Origin: Engraulis encrasicolus
Lineage: Eukaryota > Chordata > Actinopteri > Clupeiformes > Engraulidae
Assembly (NCBI RefSeq): GCF_034702125.1
Contig: NC_085869.1
Coordinates: 14,997,544-15,061,543 of the forward strand
Length of the DNA stretch: 64,000 nucleotides
Reading direction: 5' to 3'
Part shown: positions 23,001-38,000 of the stretch, one piece after another
Position numbering within the stretch: the stretch's first letter is position 1
Layout: every line of letters starts with the position of its first letter
The notes under the pieces: generated by a model
What the model was told of the DNA's origin: nothing
Database searches by the model: none
The model's input: the letters and a program-made list of their open reading frames with translations, nothing else
Position numbers and translations under genes: made by a program

Positions 23001-26000
23001 TGAAGGAGATATCCCAAGGTGGTAAATCACTTACTGTAGCCTGCTTTGCATGCCACAGCTCCTGTTGTTTCAGATCCTGCACTGTGTACACAATTGGCAT
23101 TCTTGGCAATAACTCGGAATTCATACACCTCACCCTCACCAAGAGCAGTAACCCTGAAGGTATTCTCTGTGATGTTGGTGTAATTGCACTTGAGCCAACG
23201 ACCTTCACCAGTGGGGGAGTATGGCTTACGCTCAACAATGTAGCCTGTGATTGGACTTCCACCATCGTACAATGGTGTAGACCATTTCAGAGCTACCGAT
23301 GATCTGGTTATATCTGTTACCTCTGGTTTGCCAGGAGGATCTAGTCAAGGTATAAAAAATGAGTTAGAGTTCATGAACTTATACAAAATGTGAGACACAT
23401 CATCTAATTAATTTCAAAACTGCAGATGTTGCACTTACCAACTGGATTCTGGGCAGTGGCCCTCTTTGAAGCGTCACTAGCCTTGCTGAGTCCAGCACTG
23501 TTCATAGCATATACTCTGAACTGGTACTCAAGGCCTTCACAAAGGTCTTCAATTTTGTAATCACACTCAAAGCATGGGATCTTGTTCTCTCTGACCCAAA
23601 GGATGGTGTTACGTTCTTTCCTCTCGATCCAGTATCCTGTCACCTTGCTACCACCATCATGGTATGGCTCCTCCCAGCGAATGCTCATCATTGTAGCAGA
23701 AACACCAAAGACCTCTGGTCTTGTGGGTGGACCAGGTGGCACTAAGCAGGACAAAAAAGAAACTTAGTCATATAGTAACGACATGATCATGTATATGTTG
23801 TATTACACTTGCTGTGTTGTGTATTTTCTTTTCATTTTGACTTACCAAATGGATGCTCTGCAACAATGGTCTCAGATTCAGAGGATTTGCTCACACCAAA
23901 TCTGTTCTCGGCACAGACACGGAAGGTGTACTGCATGTACTTGGTCAGGTTGTAAACGTGTAGGGTAGTGCGTTTCACACTGGAATTAATAAGGACCCAA
24001 GCTGTGGATCCGGATTCACGCTTTTCAACAATGTAGTTGGTAATTTCAGTGCCACCATCATCCTCAGGTTCTTGCCATGTAAGCACACACGATTCAGCAG
24101 TGATTGAGGAAACCTCAACTGGTCCATCGGGTGCACTAGGTCTGCCAATGACGTTGACATTAATGGTGAAGGTCTTTGATCCAGCAGCATTCTCAAGGGT
24201 AAGGAAGTATTTACCTGTGTCACCTCTCATGCTCTCCTTTACGGTTATGGTGGCCCTGTTAGCCGTTTTTACAATCGCTACCCTGTCTGTTGCTTTCAAC
24301 CTCATTTCCTCCAATTTCCAGGAGGCCTTTGGAGCTGGCCTTCCACTGATTGGGACATCAATTACAAAGGTTTGACCTCCTTTGCATGTAATAAGCTGAT
24401 TCTCAATACCACTGAGATCTGCAGCAGGTTCAACGAGAGGCTCTTTGATAACAACAGGGGCAAACAATTCTTTCGGTGGACTGAAACCTGCGTCATTCTT
24501 TGCCATGACACGGAATTCAAATTCTGAGCCCTTTGACAATTTATCAACAGTCAGGCTTAGAGACTTTGCTGATCCACAAACCATCCATTTGTCTGTATCC
24601 TTTGCTTTACCCTCAACAGTATAGCTGGTCACACGGCTGCCGCCATCATGTTCTGGCTTAGTCCAGCTAAGAGTAATAGATGTGTCTGTGGTGTCAACGA
24701 CACTGAACTTCTTTGGAGCTGAGGGCGCTGCGTTGGCACTAACTGGATCTGGGATTTCATAGGGTTCTCCAAGGCCAAACTGATTCTCTGCCATAACTCT
24801 GAAGAAGTAAGGGACATTTTCCAGGAGCTCAGAAACACTCAGCTTAGTTTCGAAGCATTTTCCTGCTGCCTCTGTCCAAGTGCGGCGTGAAGCTTCCCGC
24901 TTCTCAACAATGTAGTGATGAATGCGTGCACCGCCATCATTAAGAGGGGCCTCCCATGCCAATGAAAGACCTCCTTTCAAAATCTCTGTATATCTTACAT
25001 TCACTGGTGGTGCAGGTGTATCCATGACCTTAACGGTGAATGTAATGGACTTAGAACCACTGCTGTTCTCTAGTGTGGCAGTGTATTTTCCTGAGTCATT
25101 TCTTGTGCACTTCTCCAGTGTCAATGATGACGTGCCTTCAGTTGAAATAATTTCTGACAAGACTCCTAGTTCACCATCCTCCTTAACCCATGTCACAGCA
25201 GGAGCTGGTTTACCCCTGAAAGCAATGGCAAGGACGACAGATGCACCGCTCTTAATAATATGAGTCTGCTTAAAGCTTGCATCGATAAATATTTCTGGTT
25301 CCAGGAGTCTTTCAATAGCTTGGGTTGGCTCAGGAATCTCACAGGTCAATCCTTTTCCAACGCTGTTCTGAGCACTGACTCTGAACCTGTAGTCAATGCC
25401 ACTTTCCAACCCAGTTGCAACGTACTTTGTAGCCGTGCACAGATCTTCGTTGACTCTTGTCCAGCCCTCCTCTTCTTCTTCTTCTTCTTCTTCTTCTTCA
25501 CCCTCTTCCTCTCCCTCCGCTACTTCTGCTGCTGCTTTGGCTGCGCCTGTGTTCATCTCAATAATATAACCTTGGATTTCCATTCCACCATCCCATGGGG
25601 GCTTGGTCCATTCCAAGCTGACGGATGTGCTAGTGGAATCAAAGACATTGATAATGGAAGGAGCATCTGGGGTCTCTGTAGGTTCGGCACATTTAATTGC
25701 CATGGATGTGTTGCTAGGCGCTCCAACACCAGCCTCATTCACAGCCATCACATGGAACTCATACTCAACGTCTTCCGTCAGATTAGGACAACGGAGTGCA
25801 CAGTCAGTGACAGGTTTCTTTGTGAAGACCTTTGTCCAGCGTCCTCCCTTCTTTTCACGCCTCTCAACAATGTAATGTTTCACTGGGCTTCCTCCATCAT
25901 TAGTGGGAGGAGTCCAGCCAATTGTTATACTTTCTCCATCCACTGCTGTGGCATCTGGCGTACCAGGAGAATCAGGATAAGCTGTGTGATGGAGAAAACA

Positions 26001-29000
26001 ACATATTTTACTGTCTGCATTTACTTACTTGAATGACACATATACACTACATTAAGTTAAATGTTGTCATGAATCAATAAATACAGTAAAAATCCACTTA
26101 CTGTACTGCATCTGTGCAATAACAGGCACAGAGTCCACAGATCTACCAACACCAATCTTGTTGGCTGCTGAAACTCTGAATTGGTACTCATTGGTTTTGA
26201 TCAGTTTTGTAGCGTCGAATGTACACTCAGTACACTCATCTGTGACAAGAGTCCATGAAATTTTAGATGTTTCACGCCTTTCAATAATATAGTGTGTGAT
26301 ATCAGAGCAGCCATCATTCTCAGGAGGTTCCCAAGACAGAGTGACTTTGCCCTCTGAGATGTTGGAGAAGGTGATGGGTCCAACTGGCTCTCCAGGCGTG
26401 TCTATATAACAAAGCAACATATGTCAGTCAGTCAGACAATCAATCAGATAGAAGCAACAAAGCAATGCTACATCAATTTATTTAACTCCATGGACAATGT
26501 GATTAATGTATTACATGTACCGGTAACATGTCTTTTCACAATAAAGTGGGTTTCATCCTAATTGTAAAGCATAATAATGAAATGTGTGTATAGCACATAC
26601 CGAAGACCTGGACATTAATGTTCTCCTTCTTTGTTCCAGAGTGGTTTCTGGCTTCCACTGTATACAGGCCGCGATGGCTACGATCAGCGTCTCTGACAAA
26701 GATGGTACTTGATCCAGGGGCTGAGAGGATGTCCATCAGTCTCTTGGTGATTTCCACCCCATCTTTGTACCATGTAACTTTAGGTGTTGGGCGTCCAGTA
26801 ATGTTAGCCTTGATCCTGATGTGATCACCAGCTTTCACGGCAACACCCTCAAAGAGCTCCTGGCTAAGTTCAATGTTTGGAGCAACTGCAAAGTAGATGA
26901 TCCATGTAAATACATTTGTGCTTACAGAACATCTATGGTGTCAAATAGAGTAAATTATAGAGAATACATAGTATAACATAGTGTACTTACAGGCCTCATC
27001 CCTGACCACAATGTAGCCAGAAGAATTAGAAGGTGGGCTTACAGTTCCAATAGCATTTCGGGCAATAACTCTGAATTCATAACGTTCATTGCAGGCAAGT
27101 CCTTCAACAGTGAACTCGCAATCTGGAACATCTGAGAAATTGCACTTGAACCAACGGCCTTGTCCTTGTCTCTTCTCAACATTGTAGGCAACCACTTTGC
27201 TTCCTCCATCATGTTTGGGTGGATCCCACTTCAGAGCAACTGAGTTGCTGGTAATATCAGTGTAGTCTGGTTGGCCTGGAGGATCTGTCATTGGTGAACA
27301 GTAAATCATTGTTTTACACGTTCACAGTATACCACATTAGTTTTAACTACAGCACTTGAAATAAATGAACATAATGAAATGCATGTATGCAGTCATGTAT
27401 TTTAATGTGAATTTGAGGTAAACTTACCAACTGGAGAAACAGCAGTGTTGAGATTGCTGACATCACTCGTGCGGCTATGCCCAGCATCATTCTGAGCATA
27501 GACTCTGAATTGGTACTGCAGACCCTCAATGAGTTCAATGACTCTAAATTCTGTATTCTTCACAAGAATTGTGTTGACCTTCTGCCACATAATACTGTTC
27601 TTCTCTTTCTTTTCAACATGGTAGCCAAGGACTGGGCAGCCTCCATCATACACTGGTTTCTCCCACTGGAGAGTCATGCCATCATTGGTGATATTGTACA
27701 CAATGGGTTGGCCAGGTGGACCTGGTGGTCTGAATTCATGCTTGGCAATGACAGTTTGTGACAAAAGAGGTTCACTGACACCATACCTATTCTCAGCACA
27801 TACTCTGAATTGGTACTGTACACCCTTGATGAGGTTTGGAACCTTGAATCGTGTTCCCAATACAGTTGAGCAAGCCATCTTCCAGTCATTCTGGGCCGTG
27901 TCACGCTTCTCTACACAATAGCATGTAACCTCTCCACCACCATCATCGTTGGGCTCTTCCCAAGATATACAGATGTGTTCTGCACGGACTTCATCCAAAA
28001 GAATGGGTCCAACAGGTCTTGATGGTGGTCCTAGAGTGATGACATGAATGTGGAATGAACTCCTCTTAAAGCCATTGTCAAGAGTGAGAGTGTATTTGCC
28101 ACCATTTTCTTTAGTGACATTCTTGATCATTAGGGTTACTTTGGTTAATGTTCTCTTGAAGCGAATCTGTTCACTTTCCTTCAGTGGCAGATTGTCCTTC
28201 AACCACTCAACTCTGGGACGTGGTTTACCCTTGTATGGCAGTTCAATGTGGACATTATGTCCGAGGCGCACACTAATTTGTCCAGTTGGATATTCCTCTA
28301 GATTTGCCTCTGGGGCAATGATGTAATCCTTCACCACAATAGGCCCAACCTCAATGTATTCACTGTTGCCCTTCTCATTTTTAGAGCAAACCCTGAAGAA
28401 CATTTCGGAGAGTTCCTTCAGTCCTTTAATTTCATGTTCAAGGTGTTTGCTGGTACCAGCACCTGCCCATTCTTCTTGGTCCTTAGCTCTCTTTTCAAGA
28501 ATGTAATCACTAATAATGCTACCACCATCATAATCAGGCTTACTCCATTGTAGAGTGACAGAGGTCTTGGAGGAGTCTTTCATGCAAAGCTCCTTCACTG
28601 GTCCAGGAGTTTCAGTGGCTTTCACTGGCTCTGCGGTCTCACAAGGATCACCAATGCCATGCTCATTCTCAGCCAGGACACGGAAGTAGAATGAGGTCTT
28701 CTCTGAGACTTCCTCAATTGTGTAAGTTAACTCTTTGCATTTGCTTGTTACAGCGGAGTATGCCCGTTTGGAGGAATCCCTCTTTTCAACAATGTAGTTG
28801 GTGATTTCAGCACCGCCATCCAACAGAGGTGGTTCCCAAGTGAGAGTCACTTTTCCGCGCGTGACCTCTTTGATTGTCAGGTTTGTACAGGCTGATGGTG
28901 TGTCCTGAACTTTAACAGACAACATGAGAGATTTGGGCTCACCAACACCATTGCTAATCTTCACAATGTATTTGCCAGTGTCTTTTCTTGTGACTTCACG

Positions 29001-32000
29001 AATCACTATAGATGACGCAGACTCTGTGGTGTGAATTTGATAGCTTGGATCTTTGTCAATGTTTACGTCTTCTTTCATCCAGGAAGCACTTGGAGAAGGT
29101 CTACCCTTAAGAGGTACAACAATTTCCACATCCTTTCCGGCTTTCACAGTGTAGTGAGTTCTCATGGCTACATCTGGATCAACCATGGCTTCCTCTGAAA
29201 ATATAGAACATATAAAGTATGTTACAAAATAATTATTGATTTCTTAATGTCATGTTGAAAAAATGTCTTTCAGTGCCATGAGAAGCGCTATACAAAACAT
29301 AGGCATTATTATTATTACTATTATTACTATAGGCAGAATAAAATGTGTCAACATACCAAGAATATCCTTGGCTTGAACTGGCTCCTTCATTGTTATTGGA
29401 TCTCCACGTCCAGCACAGTTGACTCCAGATACACGGAAGTAGTAATCGGTGTCTGGTTTAAGGCCAGATGCCACATACTCGGTTGTTCTCACTTCACCCT
29501 TTTGACTAATAACAGTCCATTCATATTCGTCTTCTTCTTCTTCTTCTTCTTCTTCTTCTTCTCCTTCTTCTTCTTCTTCCACTTCCTTTTCTCCTCCCTC
29601 CTTCTCTATTCCTCCAATCCTCATCTCAACAACATAGCTGAGAATTTCACTTCCTCCATCAAACTCTGGTTTGGTCCAACCAAGAGTAATGGATGAACTG
29701 GTAGAGTCAACAACCTTAAGCTTGGAAGGTTCGAATGGTGTTTCTGAAAGGCAGAAATAAGTTAATAAATACTTGCAAAACAAACATCTTTCATTTGGTT
29801 GACAATTGTGGGAGGGTGTGAAACTTACCAACTGGATCAGCTGCCTTGTAGAAGTCAGAGACCTCAGAGAATGGACCTTCACCAGCTTTGTTAATCGCAC
29901 AAACACGATATTGATATTCATTGTTTTCTGTGAGATGGTAAACCTTGAGTGAAGTTTCAGTAATTGGGTCTTTGAAGATCCTCTTCCAACGAAGGCTCTT
30001 TTTGTTTCTTCTCTCAATGAGATATCCTGATACTTTACTGCCACCATCAATACCTGGCTTTTCCCATACAACCTGCATGGATGTCTTGGATGTTTCAGTA
30101 ACCTCTGGTGTAGAAGGCTGTCCAGGGGTAACTGAAAAAAGAGGAACTCATTTTACTGACTGCCATCATTTACATGCAACTGTGCAAATTACTTGCTGAA
30201 TAAGTTCATTCTTACCGAAGGCATTCTTGGCAACAACGGCTTCTGATTCCAGAGTCTCACCAAGGCCAAACTTGTTAACACCACGGACACGGAAGACATA
30301 CTCTGCACCTCTGATCAGTTTTCCAACAGAGACAGTGCAGTCACGCAGCTCTTCTGAAATGGTTGCCCAGACAACGCGGCTTGTTTCTCTTCTCTCAGCA
30401 ATATAATGGGTAACTTCAGCTCCACCATTGTCAGCGACTGGCTCCCATGCAATTGTGATTTTGTCAGCTGTGACAGACTTGAAGTCAATGTTTCCAGTTG
30501 GTGGACCTGGTTTATCTGTTAAAGGAAGACAACAATGTTAAAGCTTTAGTCATTGCACTTATATACTGTACAGACCCAGGTGAAAAAGTGGTTCAATTTA
30601 GTACAATAAAAGCACGACTGAAGTGTACTTAGCATGTTAAAAGCGCACTCACACTTTTTGTGCTAAGAAAAAGTATGTTTACAATATGCTTATTTAAAGT
30701 GTACTTAAAATTAGATGTAATTAAGTTGCTCTCAAAGAAAGTACACTTTGCGAACCATACATAAAGTGCACTTAGAAGATGTTTGGCTAAAGTGTATTTA
30801 GAGGAATATACTAATAGTGTTCTAATAGTGAACTTACTAAAAGTGTATTTTTTTATAACATATTGCAATTGCACTTTTTTTAAGTGCACTTTGATTATAC
30901 TTCACCCAAGTGACTTCGAAGTGTGATTTTCTATAGTGCGCTTTAAAGTAAATCACTTTAACATATTGGAAGTATACTTTTTCTAAGTGCACCATGATTG
31001 TGCTTCATCCAAATATATTCAAAGTGTGCTTACACAAAGTGCATTTACCCATCATGCATCATCATGCATGTACCATCATGCAATGCACTTCTTGGAGCTA
31101 AATTTCTCAAACAGAAATCCATTTACCTCTAAGGAATATCTTTGGTTTGCATGAAAATATTACTCATTGTTATATTCTGCATTTATTGTAGGAGTTTTAA
31201 CATTTTAAAGTGGTACACAAAAAATGGCCATGTTCCCACCGTCATTATGATGGTCACGTATATGTTCTGGTATATATAGACTCACACTTCCCATGATATC
31301 ATGGTGAGAGGTAAGTTGGAACTAGTTGTTCAAACAAAGAATCAAGGGTCACCATTGGTGATCAATTCAAATGATCAACTACAGGGAGGTGGAACAAAAA
31401 TGAAATAAAGTGAAATGTGTATCTGAAATCTCTGTAACAATGCAATGATTGTAAATGTCAGTCGTGTTAGGCATGTATACTATATCACTACTGTGACATG
31501 TGGCTATGTGTAATGTACAAGCTCTGAGAACCAGCATGGATTGTAGTATTACATGTATATTATTCGTTGTACTTGGGAGTGTACTGTAAATATACTTCAA
31601 GCATACCTGTTATATATTTACAATACTTAATATGATATACTTTTTACATACTTAAAATGTTCCAATGTAGTCCAAAGAAGCATGAAGTTAATATACTTTT
31701 ATTGTACTTCTAGTAACAATAAAATGTTATAGAAGTGTACTCGAGCACACTATTAATGCCATACGAATGCATGAAAAGCGTGTTTGGAGCATACTTTCAA
31801 AAGTATGCTTGTATTGCACTTAAAGTTGTCCAAAAGCGGTGCCAATTTAGCATCCTCAGTGTGCTGCAAGTGTGCTGAAGTACTGCTTTAGTAGTGCTTC
31901 AGCGCACTAATAGTGCAATGAAGCGCACTTTAAATCGCCGAAAATAGTACACTTTGTACTAAGTACGGTCAAAAAAAGTACACTTTAAGTATATGGGTTT

Positions 32001-35000
32001 TTCACCTGGGTATACACAACAATGCAGATACAATACAGGGATAATTCCATGTGCTTCCATTTTGTCTTCTGGTGCATTGATGGGAGACAGACAGGACATT
32101 TTAACAGGAGAGAAGACAAAAGAGCAGCGCAGATGCTATACTTTTCTTCTTTTAATTAAGTGCAAAACATAGGGTCCCATTGGGTCATACTGAACATTTA
32201 ATTAAAAGACAAAAAGAATTGTACCGGTGCTACTCCAGTGTCTTCTCTTCAGTTAATGCAGATATAGTAGAAATACTTAAAATAATAATACTTACCAAGA
32301 ATCTGAATTCTAACTTGTGCAGTTGCTGTGCCCTGCACATTCTTGATGTTAATTTCATATGTTCCTGTGTTTAGACGTGTTGCATCCTTGATAAGAACAG
32401 CTGATGAGTCAGTGGAGTTTTCAATTGAAAGCATAGAAGTTTGGACTAACTCCTTGCCATCCTTGAGCCACTCAATTGTTGGCAAAGGCTTAGCAAATAT
32501 TCCAACTTTAATCTTGACAGAGACACCAGCTTTGTACTGCACGACATCCAGATACTCTGGTGGAAGGTCAATGACTGGGGCACCTTTAGAAAAACAAAAT
32601 TTAGTTTTACACACTGTGATTGTACACTGTAATTAGCATAGATCATGCCCTCATTTGTAAGTGTCTGCTAAATGTAACATAATGAGAGAGTAATGACTGG
32701 TAAAGTACTGTATGTTAACAGGTTTAGCACAGCTTACCACTTATATCGACACAGGTTGCTGGTCCAGCAACGAGTGATGGGTTACTGACAGAGCCAATTG
32801 CATTCTTGGCAAACACTCTGAATTCATAGGCTTCACCAATAGACAAGCCAGACACGGTAAACTTCTTATCAATAATATTGGTGAAGTTAGCCTTTGTCCA
32901 TCTGCCATTGGGTGCGTCTCTCCTCTCAACCATGTAGCCAGTGATCTTGCTGCCCCCATCATAGGGGGGCTTCTGCCAGACGAGGGTGACGGAGTTCTTT
33001 GTGATCTCAGTGACTTTAACATTTGCAGGAGGTTCTGAAATGCAATATAAGATTTATATTTCAGTTAGATACAGTTAATCACAAATAATGAATCCTAATA
33101 CAGAATGAATTACCTGTGGTGGAAATAAAGTGTGAAAAATGAGAAAGGGGAAAAGTTTTCCAACTTACCACATGCATCAATTGCAAGCATCTCCTCGGAT
33201 GTTTTGCTTATTTTTCCAATACCAGCAGCATTTTCCGCTGCTACCTTAAATTCATAGATCATGCCAGGGCAGATATTTGTAATGCGGATCTGGTTAGCAG
33301 CCACAGCTGTCTTGTTGACCTTCTGCCACAGGATGCTGCTTCTCTCTTTCATCTGGACATGGTAACCAATCACTGGGTTTCCACCATCTGAAACTGGCTC
33401 GTGCCAGCACACAGTGATAGTCTCCCTTGAGATGAACCCAGCCCATGGTGTTGACGGTGGTCCAGGGAAGGCTAAAAGAGAAAAGGACATTCATTTACGT
33501 TATGTAGTTGCACAAAAAAAGAACACAGCTATGGTAATGGTAAGTGCGCCTTTATATGTGTTGTTTGGAGTAGAAACTGTAAGTTACTGTGTTATGATAT
33601 TATGTAATGTCAATATGTACTATAGATCTACTTACTGTATGGAAGTTTCACAGTGACTGACTGTGAGTCGATGTGGTCACTGATTCCAAAGCGATTTTCT
33701 GCCTTGATTCTGAACTGGTATTCCTCCCCCTTTGTCAGTTTGGCTACTTTTATGGAGGGTCGAGCCACCTGAGAAGACACTTCTGTCCAAGCAGGTGTAC
33801 TGGTTTCCCTCCTTAGCACAACATAGTTGGTCACTGGGCTGCCACCCTCATATACAGGTGGAAGCCATTTCAGGCACACAGTTGATTCACCAACTTCACC
33901 AATTTCCACTGGGCCGGTCGGTGGGCCAGGTCTATCCAGAACCAAAATGTTCACATGCATCTTGGTTGTTCCGCTGGAATTTGAGGCTGTGATGTCATAT
34001 CTGCCAGCATCGGTTGCAATGCTTTCCTTCAGATTGATCAGAAGGCTTTCAGGTGTGACCTCAAAACTGAACCTTTTTCCAGTCTTGGCGGCAACATTGT
34101 TTCTTGCCATCGTAACCTTTGGCATTGGCTTTCCAGTCAGAGGCAATTCAAACTTCAAGTTGGATCCTGCTCTTACATAAACAGTGTTCTTCGGGTAGTT
34201 CTTCATGTCAAACTCTGGTGCCTCTGAAGAATAGAAAGCAAGACAGGAATTTAACAAAATATATAATGTCACATTTAAGGACCATATTGATCGTGAGCAT
34301 AATTTAAGTCCTTTTTTTATAGTAACTACTTTGGTACAATTACATTTTAAAACTTACCAAGTTGATCTTTCACCATGACAGGAATGATCATTTCTTTGAA
34401 GTCACCAACTCCAGCATGGTTTTCTCCTGCAACTCTGAAGAGGTATTCAGCACCTTCTTTTAAGCCTTTAATTGTATGTGCAAGTGTGGGCACTGATGTG
34501 CATTTCACCCATTTAGTTTGTCCTTTCTCAACTGCTTCAATGAGATATTTGGTCACTCTGCTGCCTCCATCGTGTTCAGGTCTTGACCATGCCAGGGAGA
34601 CGCTGTCCTTGGTCACACCAGATACACCCAACTTCGCAGGTGCACTTGGTTTTTCAGTAATCTTTGTTCCATCTCTCAATTCTCCAGGAACACCCAGGCC
34701 ATATTCATTTTCTCCAATAACTCTGAAGTAATAAACTGCACCCTCCTGTAAGTCCTCAACAGTGTAGGACATCTCATGGCAACTGCTTGTAACACAGACC
34801 CATGCCTTTTTGCTAGCTTCACGTTTTTCAACATGGTATGCCTTAACAGGGTCTCCTCCATCATTTTCTGGAGCCTCCCATGCAATAGTAGCAGAATCTT
34901 TTGTGACATTCATTGCCTTGACATGCACTGGCGGTCCGGGAGAGTCAAGAACTTTGACATTCATTGGCAGTGTAGCCGTTCCAATTCCATTGTCAATTGT

Positions 35001-38000
35001 AACAACATACTGTCCGGAGTCATTTCTTGTTGCATTCTCAATTGTGAGAGAGCTGCTGATGACAGATGTCTCCACACTAGCTCTGACCTTAAGATCAACC
35101 TCCTCCTTAGCCCAAACTGCCGATGGAGCTGGTCTTCCCCTAAATGGTGCTGTAAGAGTGAATGCATGGCCATGTGTAACAATGAGCACCTTGCGTGTGT
35201 CTGCTTCAACATCAAACACTGGCTCCTCGACTCTTTCTTTAGCTACTGTTGGCTCAGAGCTTTCAGATGGGTCACTTTCACCAACTTTGTTAATAGCTTT
35301 GACTGCAAACTCGTACTCTGCATCAGTCTCAAGACTGGAGACAGTGAATTCAGTGTTCATGGTCAAGGGAATAGCCACTGTCCATTCCTCATCTGCTGTC
35401 TTCTTGTACTCTACGCTGTATCCAAGGATTGGAGCTCCGCCATCGTCCTGTGGCTTTCTCCATGTAATCGTGATAGAAGTCTTACTGTATTCGACAACCT
35501 TGGGTTTGCCTGGTGCTTCTGGAATGTCTGGTTCTTCTTCTGCTCTGGCAGGTGCTGATGCATCACTAGTAGGACTAGCTCCGGCTGCATTTTCAGCATA
35601 AACACGGAATTCATATTCACCACCTCTGCGGAGTTTAGACACTACTGCTGTCTCCTCTGTGATAAGTTTTCTATTATAACGAACCCAACGATTGCCTGAT
35701 TTCTCACGCCTTTCAATTACATATCCAGTTATTTCAGTGCCTCCATCACTAACAGGTTTTACCCAGGTCAGTGTCATCTGGTCACTTTGAATTTCAGTGA
35801 CCTCAACACTTGATGGTGCAGTTGGTGGTGTAAATGGATCAGATGCTTTAATAGGATCAGACTGAAGTGGTTCACCAAGTCCAAATTTGTTGACAGCCAA
35901 AACTCTGAACATGTACTCGTTGTCCTGAAGGAGCTTTGTGACCTTCCAATAAGTCTTTTTAACTTCTCCATGCACAAGAGTCCATGCAAGGCGGCTCGTT
36001 TCTCGTCTTTCAACTACATAGTGTGTAATTTCTGCACCACCTTCTTCTTGAGGAGGTCCCCATGCCAATGTGCATTCCTCTGCAGTGATGCCAGTGATAG
36101 CCAGGGGACCAGCAGATGGGCCTGGTTTGTCAAGAATTGAAACATTGAAGGGCATTGTGACTGTTCCGCCAATATTCTGCAATGTGAGAAGATACTGACC
36201 AGAATCAGCTCTTACACAATCCTTCACAGTTATAGAGGTAGCGTCGTCTGTAGCAAGGATTTGAATTCTGGCTCTTGGCTCAATTTCATGACCATCTTTG
36301 GTCCATGATGCGACTGGAAGAGGTCGACCAGCAATTTCAGCATTGATTCTCAAGGTCTCTCCAGCTTTGATTGCGACAAGATCTCTGAACTTAACATCAA
36401 CCATTATACGTGGTGGCTCCACATCATCCTGGACTGTAATTGGTCCTGTGTTGTAGGATGGCTGACTAAATGAACCAACAGCATTCTTTGCAGTAACACG
36501 GAAGTCATACTGCTGACCTGTTGTGAGACCTGTGGCATCATAGTAGGTCTCTACCACATTGGTGAAGTTGCATCTCATCCAACGGCCATCAGGAAGATCC
36601 TTGCGCTCAATGATGTATCCTGTTACTTTGGCTCCACCATCATACTCAGGCTTTGTCCAGGAGAGTGAAACAGCTGTTCTTGTGATGCTGAGAACAGTAG
36701 GCTGACCGGGAGGATCACATGGATCCCTTGCAGCTACAGGCTCACAGACTTTGCTGACCTTTCCAATTCCAGCAATATTTTCAGCAAAGACACGGAATTC
36801 ATAAAGTGTGCCACCCTCAATACCAGTGACTTTGTATTCTGTGTCCTTGATGAGGCTCCTGTTCATTTTTGTCCACAAAATGCTACTTCGTTCCTTTCTC
36901 TCCAAATGGTACCCAATTACAGTGCTTCCACCATCATTGACTGGCTCATTCCAGGTAACGATCATGTGAGCCTTCGAAGCATATGCAACTACTGGAGTAG
37001 AGGGAGGTCCAGGTGCTTTACACATGTACTGTGCTGTGATTGCAGGAGAATCTTTGCCGGGACTCTTTCCATAACGATTAACAGCATAGATCCTAAACTG
37101 GTACTCAGCACCCCGAGTCAAGCCAGTGGCTTTGACACATTGTCTTGCCACATTAGTAGAAACTATCTTCCACTCTTGTGAGTTGGTGTCTCTCTTCTCA
37201 ACAATATAGTTGCTGATAGAGCACCCACCGTCATATTCTGGTGGGCCCCATGACAAACTAATACTGTCATTGGTGACAGCATCAGATTTTACAGCAGTGG
37301 GTGCCGATGGTTTATCCAGAACAATGATATTCATGCCAAATGATTTGGTACCTGCAGTATTTGCGAGAGTGATTTCATACTTTCCTACATGCTCAATAGA
37401 GGCTTCTTTGATGACAATCTTTGTTGATGTCTTGGTGTTCAGAATTGTGGTGGAGGTTGTTCCTTTCAGAGGAAGGTTGTCTTTCTTCCATGAAACGACA
37501 GGCTTAGGTCTACCTCTGATTGGAATCTCAACTGTGAGATCCTTTCCAGCCAGAACAGAGTGAGTGTTAAAGAGCATGCTGACTGAGGGCTCAATCTCAA
37601 TGTCTTTAGCTGAAACGGGAACTCCAAGCTCTTTTGGCTCACTCTTACCCTTTTCATTCAGAGCAATAACTCTAAATGAATATGTTTCATTTGGTGTCAA
37701 GTTGTTCACAGTTGCTTCCAAGCCTACCTTGACTGTTGTTGCAACTCCCCATTTATCAGTACCCTTTGGCAACATCTCAACATTGTACATTAGAATTTTG
37801 CTGCCTCCATCATGTGCAGGCTTATCCCATGCTAGAGTTGCACTTGTTTTGGTGACATCAACCAGGGTTAATTTTCCTGGAGCCATTGGGGGTTGAGCAA
37901 CCTTCACTGGATTTTTTGTTTCTGCCATAACACCCATACCAAACTCATTCAAGGCACAAACACGGAAGTAGAAAATACCACCTTCTGGCAGTTCGTCAAT

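Noticed and set aside
30629..30889. Minus-strand frame inside the 30.6-32.0 kb element as a transposon gene
   Set aside because: Composed of AGTGCACTT-type words, with no transposase motifs.
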